In this document: positions 6,850-11,981 of the stretch, in pieces
Layout of the letters: each line of letters starts with the position of its first letter
Numbering within the stretch: position 1 is the stretch's first letter
NCBI GenBank assembly: GCA_013041975.1
Contig: JABDQZ010000152.1
Location: forward strand, 1 to 11,981
DNA length: 11,981 nt
Direction of reading: 5' to 3'
DNA from: Gammaproteobacteria bacterium
Lineage (GTDB): Bacteria; Pseudomonadota; Gammaproteobacteria; Chromatiales; Chromatiaceae
The notes under the pieces: model-generated
The model's input: only the letters and a program-made list of their open reading frames with translations
Database searches by the model: none
What the model was told of the DNA's origin: nothing
Program-made: the position numbers and the translations under genes

Positions 6850-6880
6850 CTGTCTCCTGTTAATTTAACTGCTGTCTCCT
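6850..6880 (-). promoter_or_regulatory. Duplicated AGGAGACAG ribosome-binding motif
   Basis: Read on the minus strand, AGGAGACAG occurs twice, at 6880-6872 and 6858-6850, 22 bp apart, separated by the AT palindrome TTAAATTAA. The second copy is correctly placed for ATG 6847; the first has no start codon behind it. The upstream copy could be a standby site or a duplication relic. Confidence 0.4.
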
Positions 6881-6892
6881 TCTCTATAAGTA

Positions 6893-6925
6893 AATATAAG
6901 ACTTGCAGGCTGAACGAAAGCTGAA
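6893..6925 (-). promoter_or_regulatory. Putative OmpR/PhoB-type direct-repeat promoter of the His-rich gene
   Basis: On the minus strand TTCAGC is repeated at 6925-6920 and 6914-6909 with an 11-bp period, the spacing used by OmpR/PhoB-family regulators. Ten bases further on lies TATATT (6898-6893), a fair -10. There is no good -35, as expected for an activator-dependent promoter. The regulator is unknown. Confidence 0.45.
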
Positions 6926-7149
6926 TGGGGTTTAGATTCCGGCCCAAGAAATCATCAATAGATCTACTTCTCCGCGTATAAAGAAGTCTGCCTTAGTCAG
7001 CAAGCCGGTGTTGATCGATAAAAGCGACATACATCGGATCAGATTCGTTTCCTGAGATTACGATGTTAGACTATCGACATCGTTTAATATTGCCTTGCGG
7101 TTATCCAGGATAATTACCGGTATTCCAACACCATTACGCACAAATTATC
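6926..7149. other. Intergenic region with a 7-bp dyad before the DsrE-like gene
   Basis: No gene is seen. A perfect inverted repeat, ACGATGT (7060-7066) and ACATCGT (7077-7083) with a 10-nt spacer, lies 67 bp before ATG 7150. GATAAT near 7110 could be a -10 but has no well-spaced -35. The divergent arrangement means this stretch holds the promoters of both the His-rich gene (-) and the DsrE-like gene (+). Confidence 0.4.
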
Positions 7150-7632
7150 ATGAAAAATATCATCTTATTATTTGTCCTCTGTTTGTTCAGTCTGAATCTA
7201 CCGGCCACTCATCACTATCCAAGTGTAGAAAAGATTCTTGCCTCAGATAATGAGCCCGATGGCATTGTTTTTGAACTCCTTAGCTGGGATGAAAACACCT
7301 GGACATGGGCTGCCCCCCTGTTGAAAGAATACAGAAAAAGGCTACTTGCCAAGTTTCCAGATATTGATATTGCTGTCGTCTCTCATGGCGGAGAACAGTT
7401 CCAGTTAACCCGAGAAGAAGCCGCTAACCAACCAATGGCGATGCAAACACTACAGACGTTGTCTGATGAGGGTGTGAGCCTCCATGTTTGTGGTACACAC
7501 TCATCCTGGAAAGATGTATCAGAAGACAGCTATATCGATATTGTTGATGTATCTCCGAGCGGACCTGCTCAGATCAATGATTACATCAAGCTGGGATATA
7601 CCAAAATTGTCTTAAGCAAGCCTCATAAATGA
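7150..7632 (+). CDS. Exported DsrE-family-like protein
   Basis: A 160-residue protein resembling the DsrE/DsrF (intracellular sulfur oxidation, YchN-like) family but with an N-terminal signal (MKNIILLFVLCLFSLNLPA), so probably periplasmic. Family features in order are: VFELLSWDENTWTWAAPLL (about 40-58), the strand-turn IAVVSHGGEQF (74-84), a helix, VSLHVCGTHSSW (109-120) with the single mature-region cysteine C114, and the closing GPAQINDYIKLGYTKIVL. The Cys position matches the sulfur-carrying Cys of DsrE-type proteins, so persulfide or thiol transfer is plausible but unproven. No Shine-Dalgarno is visible before ATG 7150, although the signal peptide fits that start. It is monocistronic and convergent with the REC-REC-GGDEF gene. 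Confidence 0.8.
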   Translation: MKNIILLFVLCLFSLNLPATHHYPSVEKILASDNEPDGIVFELLSWDENTWTWAAPLLKEYRKRLLAKFPDIDIAVVSHGGEQFQLTREEAANQPMAMQTLQTLSDEGVSLHVCGTHSSWKDVSEDSYIDIVDVSPSGPAQINDYIKLGYTKIVLSKPHK

Positions 7633-7677
7633 TTAGCTATTGAAAGTTAAATCAGACTTTCTGTCCAACATAGCTAA
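7633..7677. terminator. Nested dyads between convergent genes, possible bidirectional terminator
   Basis: TTAGCTAT (7633-7640) pairs with ATAGCTAA (7670-7677), and inside it GAAAGT (7642-7647) pairs with ACTTTC (7656-7661). It starts directly after the DsrE-like TGA and ends 20 bp before the end of the convergent gene. It has no U-tract on either strand, so termination is unproven. Confidence 0.4.
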
Positions 7678-7697
7678 AGTGATAATGCTGTACTATG

Positions 7698-8996
7698 TCA
7701 TCGAACCGAGACACGGGAGTTATGTTTAAATTCAACTAAATCTTCCTCTCGTTTTTCGCTATAGATTAGACAATTCCTTCCATTTTCCTTTGCTTGATAT
7801 AGCGCGAAATCTGCAATAGAGAGCATCTCATCTATATTTTCACCCAGTGCATCAGTTAGACCGATACTTAACGTTATTGAAAATTTAGTTTTGTATGTAT
7901 CGATAGTTGATTTCGAGATTTTAATGCGAAATTCATCGAGACTTTGAGAAGCCTGCTCAGCATTTTTCTGAAAAAGAATACAAAACTCTTCACCCCCCAG
8001 TCTTATCAGCATTTCATTAGAAAATGTTTCTGAGAGCATTTGGGCTAGATGTTTTAAAGCGAAATCACCTGCTTCATGACCGTAGGTATCATTGACCTTT
8101 TTAAAAAAATCAATATCCAAAATTGCAATACAAAGATCATTACCTGACTGTTTAGCTTCTTCATACAAAGCTTTTCCTTTTTCAAAAAAATAACGACGAT
8201 TGAAAAGGTTGGTTAGAAAGTCATGGTGTGCTGCCTCCTGGAAAGTCTCAATATAATCGAGTAATTCCATGTTTAGATTGACTCTGCAGAGTAACTCTTC
8301 GTAAGCAAACCCTTTTGTCAGATAGTCATTGGCACCACTTTTTAGAAAACGACTGGTTATTCTTGATTTTTCGTAACCTGAAAGCCCTATAATCGCCAAC
8401 CGATCCTTATCATAAATCTCACGAATACGATGAGAAAACTCAAATCCATCCATGCCTGGCATATTGTAATCTGTTATGACCAATCTAATATCCGGGTGAT
8501 TTTGCAACAATTGGATCGCCTGTTCTCCAGAATACGCCACAAAGACATTAAATCGCTGGATTTCCATTAAATACTGCATAGCACTTGCTTCACTTTTTGA
8601 ATCTTCAACAACTAATACTTTTGTTGAGCGATTTTTATGAATTCTTCTCACTAATTCACTGGCATATTTATAGGCACCTTTGTCTTGCTTCACGATGTAA
8701 TCAACGATTCCATACCCTGTCATCTTTTGGCGAATTTCTTCACCATAAGACCCCGTCATTACAATCACTGGAATATTTGCTGCCAAGACATCAGGGATAA
8801 CCTCACCATTGGGTGCATCAGGCAGGTTTAAATCGACAATCGCAGCGGTAAATTGCAATGGATTTACCTTAATTATTGATTTGGTTTCTTCTCGTGAAGT
8901 CGAAACGATGGCTTTAAATTCGGAAAATCTTTCGACAAAACTCTTAGCAACAAGTGCTAATGAGCGATTATCTTCTACAATTAAAACGTGAGGCAT
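7698..8996 (-). CDS. REC-REC-GGDEF diguanylate cyclase response regulator
   Basis: A 432-residue cytoplasmic protein with two receiver domains and a GGDEF output. REC1 (about 3-120) has E8/D9, D55, T81 and K103, but K103 is followed by Gln instead of the usual Pro, and the segment after D55 is enlarged (DLNLPDAPNG). REC2 (about 126-240) has E131/D132, D176, S206 and K228. The GGDEF domain (from about 256) has HDFLTNLFNRR, LDIDFFKKVND, YGHEAGD and GGEEF at 334-338, so it is expected to be catalytically competent. The RxxD inhibitory site is absent; the four residues at that place read FSNE. ATG 8996 has only a weak AAGTTG upstream. It is divergent from the CZB protein gene 365 bp away. No histidine kinase is nearby. 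Confidence 0.92.
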   Translation of the reverse strand: MPHVLIVEDNRSLALVAKSFVERFSEFKAIVSTSREETKSIIKVNPLQFTAAIVDLNLPDAPNGEVIPDVLAANIPVIVMTGSYGEEIRQKMTGYGIVDYIVKQDKGAYKYASELVRRIHKNRSTKVLVVEDSKSEASAMQYLMEIQRFNVFVAYSGEQAIQLLQNHPDIRLVITDYNMPGMDGFEFSHRIREIYDKDRLAIIGLSGYEKSRITSRFLKSGANDYLTKGFAYEELLCRVNLNMELLDYIETFQEAAHHDFLTNLFNRRYFFEKGKALYEEAKQSGNDLCIAILDIDFFKKVNDTYGHEAGDFALKHLAQMLSETFSNEMLIRLGGEEFCILFQKNAEQASQSLDEFRIKISKSTIDTYKTKFSITLSIGLTDALGENIDEMLSIADFALYQAKENGRNCLIYSEKREEDLVEFKHNSRVSVR

Positions 8997-9361
8997 TTAA
9001 AAAACAACTTATTATTTTCTGGTAATAATCCAATTATAGCCCTCAGATTGATAACTGCTAATATATGCGGCAATCTACGCTAAAAATGCAATTTGACTAC
9101 TGCAGTTTAACGCCAGTAGATTATGTAAATTCTGCATCGTGACCACTGTTAAGCAGTTCCTGCCAATTGATAGAACGTGAAGACCATCCACTCTCGACCT
9201 ACAGTAGACCTCCTTTACTCAATAAAGTACTTTTATGATATCGAAAACCCAGTAGAGCAACTATGATAATAATAGGATGTTAGAAACAAGAAATTGTTGG
9301 CCGCAAGCTTTTGCATCATATGTGCTTTTATTTACAAAACCTTATAGGCAGGTTTAGCATT
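8997..9361. other. Divergent intergenic region, 365 bp
   Basis: It separates the REC-REC-GGDEF gene (-) from the CZB gene (+) and must hold both promoters. No gene is seen. A perfect 6-bp dyad, CTACTG (9097-9102) and CAGTAG (9114-9119), is present. CAGTAGA occurs three times (9114-9120, 9202-9208, 9250-9256) with irregular spacing. AGG at 9350-9352 is the ribosome-binding site for ATG 9362. A possible -10 for the CZB gene lies at TATAGG (9344-9349) or CATATG (9317-9322), but I cannot choose. Confidence 0.45.
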
Positions 9362-9703
9362 ATGAATTTTGACAAAGAAATAAAACAGCATCTCCTCTGG
9401 AGGTCAATGGTTGAGTCTCTCTTTAACAAAAGCTCAAAAGAGTTTGCATTACCCTCTGTCATTTCGAATGATCATCACTGTCAGTTAGGCAGGTGGATTT
9501 ATTCTCATGATTCTGATGCTTATTCTGATAATCCTTACTATAATCAACTACGAGAAGTGCATAAAGAATTCCATGCCACAGCAGGGACAATTTTGACCTT
9601 GTTTCAACAGGGTGAAGTTGAAAAAGCTCAATTTCATGAACCTGAGTTCTATATGTTGTCTGACGATGTCGTTAGGTGTCTGGAGGAGTTAAAAGTCCAA
9701 TAA
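9362..9703 (+). CDS. Stand-alone CZB (chemoreceptor zinc-binding) domain protein
   Basis: A 113-residue protein that is almost entirely one CZB domain, a four-helix zinc-binding module usually fused to chemoreceptors or diguanylate cyclases. The putative zinc ligands are H10 (in HLLW), C40 (in CQLGRW), H67 and H71 (in HKEFH). Their spacing, 30, 27 and 4 residues, equals that of the H22, C52, H79, H83 set described for E. coli DgcZ. There is no signal peptide or membrane segment, so a cytoplasmic zinc sensor is likely. I start at ATG 9362, with AGG 9 bases upstream; an upstream TTG at 9311 would add 17 residues without a ribosome-binding site. Its neighbour, divergent, is a diguanylate cyclase, hinting that this separate CZB acts in trans (inference). 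Confidence 0.88.
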   Translation: MNFDKEIKQHLLWRSMVESLFNKSSKEFALPSVISNDHHCQLGRWIYSHDSDAYSDNPYYNQLREVHKEFHATAGTILTLFQQGEVEKAQFHEPEFYMLSDDVVRCLEELKVQ

Positions 9704-9791
9704 AGCTCTATCTACAAACTCAAACAGATATATGCAGCATGCGACCGCTTTTCAGTAACTACCTCACCCAAAAACCTCTTGTGGGCGTCCA

Positions 9792-10046
9792 CTATTTACT
9801 AAATTCAGTAGGTTTTTCTATTGCGTAAATATCTTCATCAATAGCTTCGAGTTTACGCTCAACGACTAATCTCGCATCTTCCAGGCCACGGTTGTAATAA
9901 TAGGTGCCCATCTCTTCTGAGAAATAATCCAAAAGAAACTCAGCATCAAACTGTCCAATTTCAAAACTCAACTCATCATCCATATAAGACTGAATTTTTC
10001 TCACGAGTAATTCTTTTTCTTCTTTGGAAAATTCTATTTTCGACAC
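9792..10046 (-). CDS. DUF2164 family protein
   Basis: An 84-residue protein of the DUF2164 family, function unknown. It shows the family pattern: an opening helix (FSKEEKELLVRKIQSYMDDEL, about 6-26), then EIGQFDAEFLLDYFSEEMG and the signature YYYNRGLEDAR at 49-59. It is strongly acidic and presumably cytoplasmic. The start is GTG at 10046, backed by AAGGA 9 bases upstream. No in-frame ATG exists nearby, and an ATG inside AAGGATG is out of frame. It is monocistronic. A Fur-box-like sequence lies about 50 bp upstream. No terminator with a U-tract is evident after it. Confidence 0.88.
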   Translation of the reverse strand: MSKIEFSKEEKELLVRKIQSYMDDELSFEIGQFDAEFLLDYFSEEMGTYYYNRGLEDARLVVERKLEAIDEDIYAIEKPTEFSK

Positions 10047-10092
10047 AATGAGACATCCTTAAAATGTTTAATATTCAGGTTACTGAGGATAA

Positions 10093-10111
10093 GCTAATGA
10101 TAATGAATTGT
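10093..10111. promoter_or_regulatory. Fur-box-like sequence upstream of the DUF2164 gene
   Basis: GCTAATGATAATGAATTGT matches the 19-bp Fur consensus well in its left two hexamers (11 of the first 12 bases) but poorly in the right one. It lies about 50-65 bp before GTG 10046. A chance match in AT-rich DNA is possible. Confidence 0.2.
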
Positions 10112-10195
10112 CTGCTTGTCAGCGGTTAGTCATTTGGGGCGTTTGGTTGTGTGGAAAAACCAGGTACGGATTTTTATATTTATGCAGGAGGTTGT

Positions 10196-10300
10196 GTGAA
10201 ATTGACCTCGAAGAGAATAATAATGGAAGATTTTTTAATCCAGCATGACAGAAATGCATCCAATTTCTTTATAAAGTATGTACATTGGTTTTACACTTGA
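10196..10300 (+). CDS. Possible 34-residue small protein with a consensus ribosome-binding site
   Basis: GTG at 10196 follows a full AGGAGG (10186-10191) by 4 bases and opens a 34-codon frame ending in TGA at 10298-10300. The product would be basic and aromatic-rich (ending FIKYVHWFYT). An internal ATG at 10223 with AGAGA upstream is an alternative start. It overlaps, antisense, the 3' end of the 10235-10675 gene. A chance AGGAGG is the alternative explanation. Confidence 0.25.
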   Translation: MKLTSKRIIMEDFLIQHDRNASNFFIKYVHWFYT

Positions 10301-10675
10301 GAGCGTCAGAATTCTGGCATCAGTGCCATATGTAAAATGACTTGTTAAATAAAGATAACTATTTTTTGTTTTATTCAGTATTTTCTTTATTGCATCGTAA
10401 CCTTGTTTATCTCCTGCACAAACAAACTCATGATAAAAAGAGCCAATATGAGCGTAATCTTTATTGATGGATAATATGGGCGTATCCCTTTTCCTCAAGA
10501 TGTTTTTCAAGAGCAGTCGTCTCAGTTGAGGTTTAAGCAAGAATCCCACTTGATGCTCTGAAAATAACCAGTAAGAGTCTTTTTTCTCATTGAGAACCGA
10601 TTCATGCAGTCCAAAGGCCTGACACCATCCACGGAAATATGAACCGTAACGCTGAACTTCATATTCTCTAGTCAT
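10235..10675 (-). CDS. Orphan 146-residue protein of unknown function
   Basis: I do not recognise this protein. It is basic, rich in Tyr, Leu and Lys, and has no signal peptide or clear membrane helix. Visible features are an aromatic N-terminus (YGSYFRGWCQAFGL), a Leu/Arg-rich helix (QLRRLLLKNILRKRD, about 50-64), then IGSFYHEFVCAGD and a lysine-rich stretch (IKKILNKTKNSYLYL). Three cysteines are scattered. ATG 10675 is the first possible start after an in-frame stop and lacks any Shine-Dalgarno. The isolated position, absent ribosome-binding site and AT-rich codons suggest a horizontally acquired or decaying gene, or leaderless translation. It could also be a chance frame. Confidence 0.5.
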   Translation of the reverse strand: MTREYEVQRYGSYFRGWCQAFGLHESVLNEKKDSYWLFSEHQVGFLLKPQLRRLLLKNILRKRDTPILSINKDYAHIGSFYHEFVCAGDKQGYDAIKKILNKTKNSYLYLTSHFTYGTDARILTLSSVKPMYILYKEIGCISVMLD

Positions 10676-10919
10676 GGAAATGGAATATTCAATTGGAAAT
10701 AAATCCCATGCCTGGAGTTATCAACATGACATCTCTAAACATTTAGAAGCACCCAGAAAGGTTTGCCTGACAGTAAACCATAGTATTCCTAATGTTTCTA
10801 CTATGATCAATTTTTGAAGTTGAAGAATGGGTAGTCTAAGAAGATAACACTGTGATTCTGCATGGTTGAATGCCGTTTATACGCTATTTTTGTTGGATCT
10901 CAACGGCTAACAACAAACA
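10676..10919. other. Intergenic region between the orphan gene and the Rrf2 gene, upstream part
   Basis: No gene is seen. It contains a weak dyad, GGTTT (10760-10764) and AAACC (10775-10779), and the expected but unassignable promoter of the orphan gene. The following 95 bp up to the Rrf2 stop are filled with hairpins, listed separately. Confidence 0.4.
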
Positions 10920-11011
10920 GGCAGAATTCCTGCCAGCAATACTATTGCCAGTCAGGTACCGGATTTGGGGGGTTTTTTACCCAACCGGCTTGTAACAGCC
11001 CGGAAGGGTAA
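10920..11011. repeat. Cluster of four dyads downstream of the Rrf2 gene
   Basis: In order: GGCAG/CTGCC (10920-10924, 10930-10934); GCAATA/TATTGC with a one-base centre (10936-10948); CCGG-TTGGG with CCCAA-CCGG (10959-10969, 10980-10988); and TTACCC, CCGGCT with AGCC-CGG, GGGTAA (10977-11011). The last two share 10977-10988, so they cannot form together. The expected Rrf2 terminator should lie here, but no hairpin is followed by a U-run on the minus strand. Confidence 0.5.
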
Positions 11012-11015
11012 GAAA

Positions 11016-11444
11016 TCAGGCAGCTTCGTCCATAAGCCCCTGGTAAGCAGAAGCGTTGGCGACAATATCAGCCAGGGAAGTTGCATCCAGAAAATCGTAA
11101 ATCTGGTGGCTCAGGTCATTCCACAGGGTCTGGGTAGTGAGTGCATGGGATGCCGTGACAACCATTTTTGGCTTGCTGAAAGCGTATTCGACCCATTCAT
11201 CTACGGCACTGATGATTTCAGCGATAGAGATTTCTGCTGCTTGCTTTCCCAGAACGTAACCACCACCGGGACCACGTTGACCCTTGACAAGACCTTTTAG
11301 TCGCAGGGAAGCAAAAATCTGCTCCAGATAAGACAAAGAGATTGCATTGTTGTCCGATATCATCGACAGTTTCATAGGGCGATCCTGCAGCGTAAGTTCC
11401 AGCATAGCTGTAATTGCATGACGGCTTTTGGTAGAAATTCTCAT
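11016..11444 (-). CDS. Rrf2-family, IscR-like regulator without Fe-S cysteines
   Basis: A 142-residue Rrf2-family DNA-binding protein closest to IscR. The winged helix-turn-helix spans about 1-75, with ISLSYLEQIFASLRLKGLVKGQRGPGGGYVLG (35-66) nearly as in IscR, then the EIISAVDEWV dimerisation helix and LWNDLSHQIYDFLDATSLADIV. IscR binds [2Fe-2S] through three Cys (92, 98, 104) and His107; this protein has no cysteine at all, and aligning on the LWxDLS motif puts Leu and Gln where the last Cys and the His should be. The loop is also shorter. It should therefore regulate DNA independently of a cluster. ATG 11444 has AGGAG 7 bases upstream. No isc genes are adjacent. A 3 x 12 bp repeat in the leader suggests autoregulation. 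Confidence 0.92.
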   Translation of the reverse strand: MRISTKSRHAITAMLELTLQDRPMKLSMISDNNAISLSYLEQIFASLRLKGLVKGQRGPGGGYVLGKQAAEISIAEIISAVDEWVEYAFSKPKMVVTASHALTTQTLWNDLSHQIYDFLDATSLADIVANASAYQGLMDEAA

Positions 11445-11474
11445 AATTGCTCTCCTAACAGGTTGGTCAACAAG

Positions 11475-11510
11475 AATTACTGAGTAATTTACTCGGTTAT
11501 TTACCGAAAA
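11475..11510 (-). promoter_or_regulatory. Three 12-bp direct repeats with overlapping palindromes, putative Rrf2 operator
   Basis: On the plus strand AATTACTGAGTA (11475-11486), ATTTACTCGGTT (11487-11498) and ATTTACCGAAAA (11499-11510) form a head-to-tail array of a 12-bp unit. Overlaid are perfect dyads: AATTACT/AGTAATT (11475-11489), GAGTAA/TTACTC (11482-11494) and CGGT/ACCG (11494-11506). The array starts 31 bp before the Rrf2 ATG, in the expected operator position. Confidence 0.55.
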
Positions 11511-11902
11511 GGTATAAAAACTTCTATCGTTTTAAATGATAAAAACAATAGGTATTGCCTATTAGTTTCCTGTTTTTTACGTCTATATTATTGTTTTTAT
11601 TTAATTATTCTGGCTTGATGAATCAAGTCAACCTGGCACATTTTGGGTCACGATGAGCCTCTATTAGGCTACTTCTCATAGCAAATTCCTGACTGATGGC
11701 CGTGATCATTGTCTCTTTCTTTTTTCGCTCTATTGGTTTTTTTGCATCTTGTCAGAAGTATTTCCGATATGACAGCGCCTAATGACAGGTAGTGTCTTAT
11801 GCAGATAAATAATGTCTTGATTTTAGACAGAGGTCCTACCAGTGGATAAATCCAGTGGAATGTATTGCGGAAAATAGCGCCGTTATGAAATAAATCTGGA
11901 CT
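11511..11902. other. Intergenic region between the Rrf2 gene and the tRNA terminator
   Basis: No convincing gene; frames here are short and lack ribosome-binding sites. It holds dyads AATAGG/CCTATT (11547-11563), CTTGAT/ATCAAG (11614-11627) and AGCCT/AGGCT (11655-11669). The AT-rich stretch at 11515-11610 is the likely Rrf2 promoter zone, with TATACC (minus strand, about 11516-11511) as one possible -10. Confidence 0.4.
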
Positions 11903-11938
11903 AAAAAAAAGGCCTAGCACCGAAAATGCTAAGCCTTT
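11903..11938 (-). terminator. Strong rho-independent terminator after the tRNA
   Basis: On the minus strand a 12-bp stem, AAAGGCTTAGCA (11938-11927) with TGCTAGGCCTTT (11919-11908, one T-G pair), closes a 7-nt loop and runs into eight T (11910-11903). It begins 9 bases after the tRNA CCA end. Confidence 0.92.
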
Positions 11939-11946
11939 GTTTTGTA

Positions 11947-11981
11947 TGGTGGGCCGTGGGCGATTCGAACGCCCGACCAAT
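11947..11981 (-). tRNA. tRNA 3' half, probably tRNA-Lys (partial)
   Basis: Read on the minus strand from the right edge, the sequence gives the end of the anticodon stem, variable loop TGGTC, T-stem GGGCG/CGCCC around T-loop TTCGAAT, acceptor strand ACGGCCC, discriminator A and encoded CCA at 11949-11947. The variable loop, T-loop and ACGGCCCACCA end match gammaproteobacterial tRNA-Lys best. The anticodon lies outside the window, so the identity is inferred. Confidence 0.85.

Noticed and set aside
9114..9256. Three copies of CAGTAGA in the gap between the cyclase and CZB genes.
   Set aside because: The spacing is irregular (88 and 48 bp), flanks differ and seven bases recur easily; too weak to call an operator.
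10757..10780. Minus-strand CAGGCAAACC, recalling the core of a GEMM c-di-GMP riboswitch, in a window with two cyclases.
   Set aside because: The rest of the GEMM core (a GACGCAAAGCC-like segment and the second stem) is absent, so the match is a short coincidence.
10965..11300. A 111-codon frame on the plus strand.
   Set aside because: It is the antisense shadow of the Rrf2-family gene, whose family match is unambiguous.
11623..11709. A 28-codon minus-strand frame starting near AAAGAGAC.
   Set aside because: Short, poor ribosome-binding spacing, and its end falls in a palindrome; no evidence for a real peptide.
11696..11782. A 28-codon hydrophobic plus-strand frame.
   Set aside because: It has no ribosome-binding site, and T-rich DNA readily gives Phe/Ile/Val-rich chance frames.
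11669..11980. A 103-codon open frame on the minus strand at the right edge.
   Set aside because: It runs through the tRNA 3' half and its strong terminator, and has no ribosome-binding site or protein-like pattern.

Overview
The window looks like an ordinary chromosomal stretch of a moderately AT-rich gammaproteobacterium, probably aquatic or marine. This rests on family content (IscR-like Rrf2 protein, DUF3429, DUF2164, a stand-alone Lon-substrate-binding-domain protein, two response-regulator diguanylate cyclases) and on a tRNA 3' half that closely matches gammaproteobacterial tRNA-Lys. I see no insertion sequence, phage gene, CRISPR array or rRNA.

Layout. Positions 1-124 hold the possible 3' tail of a gene. 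A REC-GGDEF diguanylate cyclase (237-1214) follows, behind a putative promoter embedded in an 11-bp inverted repeat. After a 340-bp AT-rich gap with repeated palindromic boxes comes a four-gene co-directional cluster (1555-4358): DUF3429 membrane protein, DCC-type thiol-disulfide oxidoreductase, an unrecognised 402-residue protein overlapping it by ATGA, and a Lon-N-domain protein. On the opposite strand lie a secreted CIA30-domain protein (4433-5020), a two-gene unit of a secreted intradiol-dioxygenase-fold protein plus a membrane-anchored small protein (5330-6199), and a secreted His/Arg/Tyr-rich repeat protein (6446-6847) with its own terminator. A secreted DsrE-like protein (7150-7632, +) converges on a REC-REC-GGDEF protein (7698-8996, -). 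Divergent from that is a stand-alone CZB zinc-binding domain protein (9362-9703, +). Then follow a DUF2164 protein, an orphan 146-residue protein, a cysteine-free IscR-like Rrf2 regulator (11016-11444, -) with a striking 3 x 12 bp repeat in its leader, and finally a terminator and partial tRNA (-).

Themes. Cyclic-di-GMP signalling appears twice: one cyclase keeps the RxxD inhibitory site and the other lacks it. The CZB protein next to the second cyclase carries the same zinc-ligand spacing as the CZB domain of E. coli DgcZ, suggesting a split zinc/c-di-GMP module (inference). An envelope/redox theme (DCC, DsrE-like, CIA30, dioxygenase-fold, His-rich secreted protein) runs through the middle. 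The best leads for something undescribed are the Fe-S-ligand-less IscR paralogue with its phased repeat array, the CZB/cyclase pair, and the unknown 402-residue protein in the DCC-Lon-domain operon.
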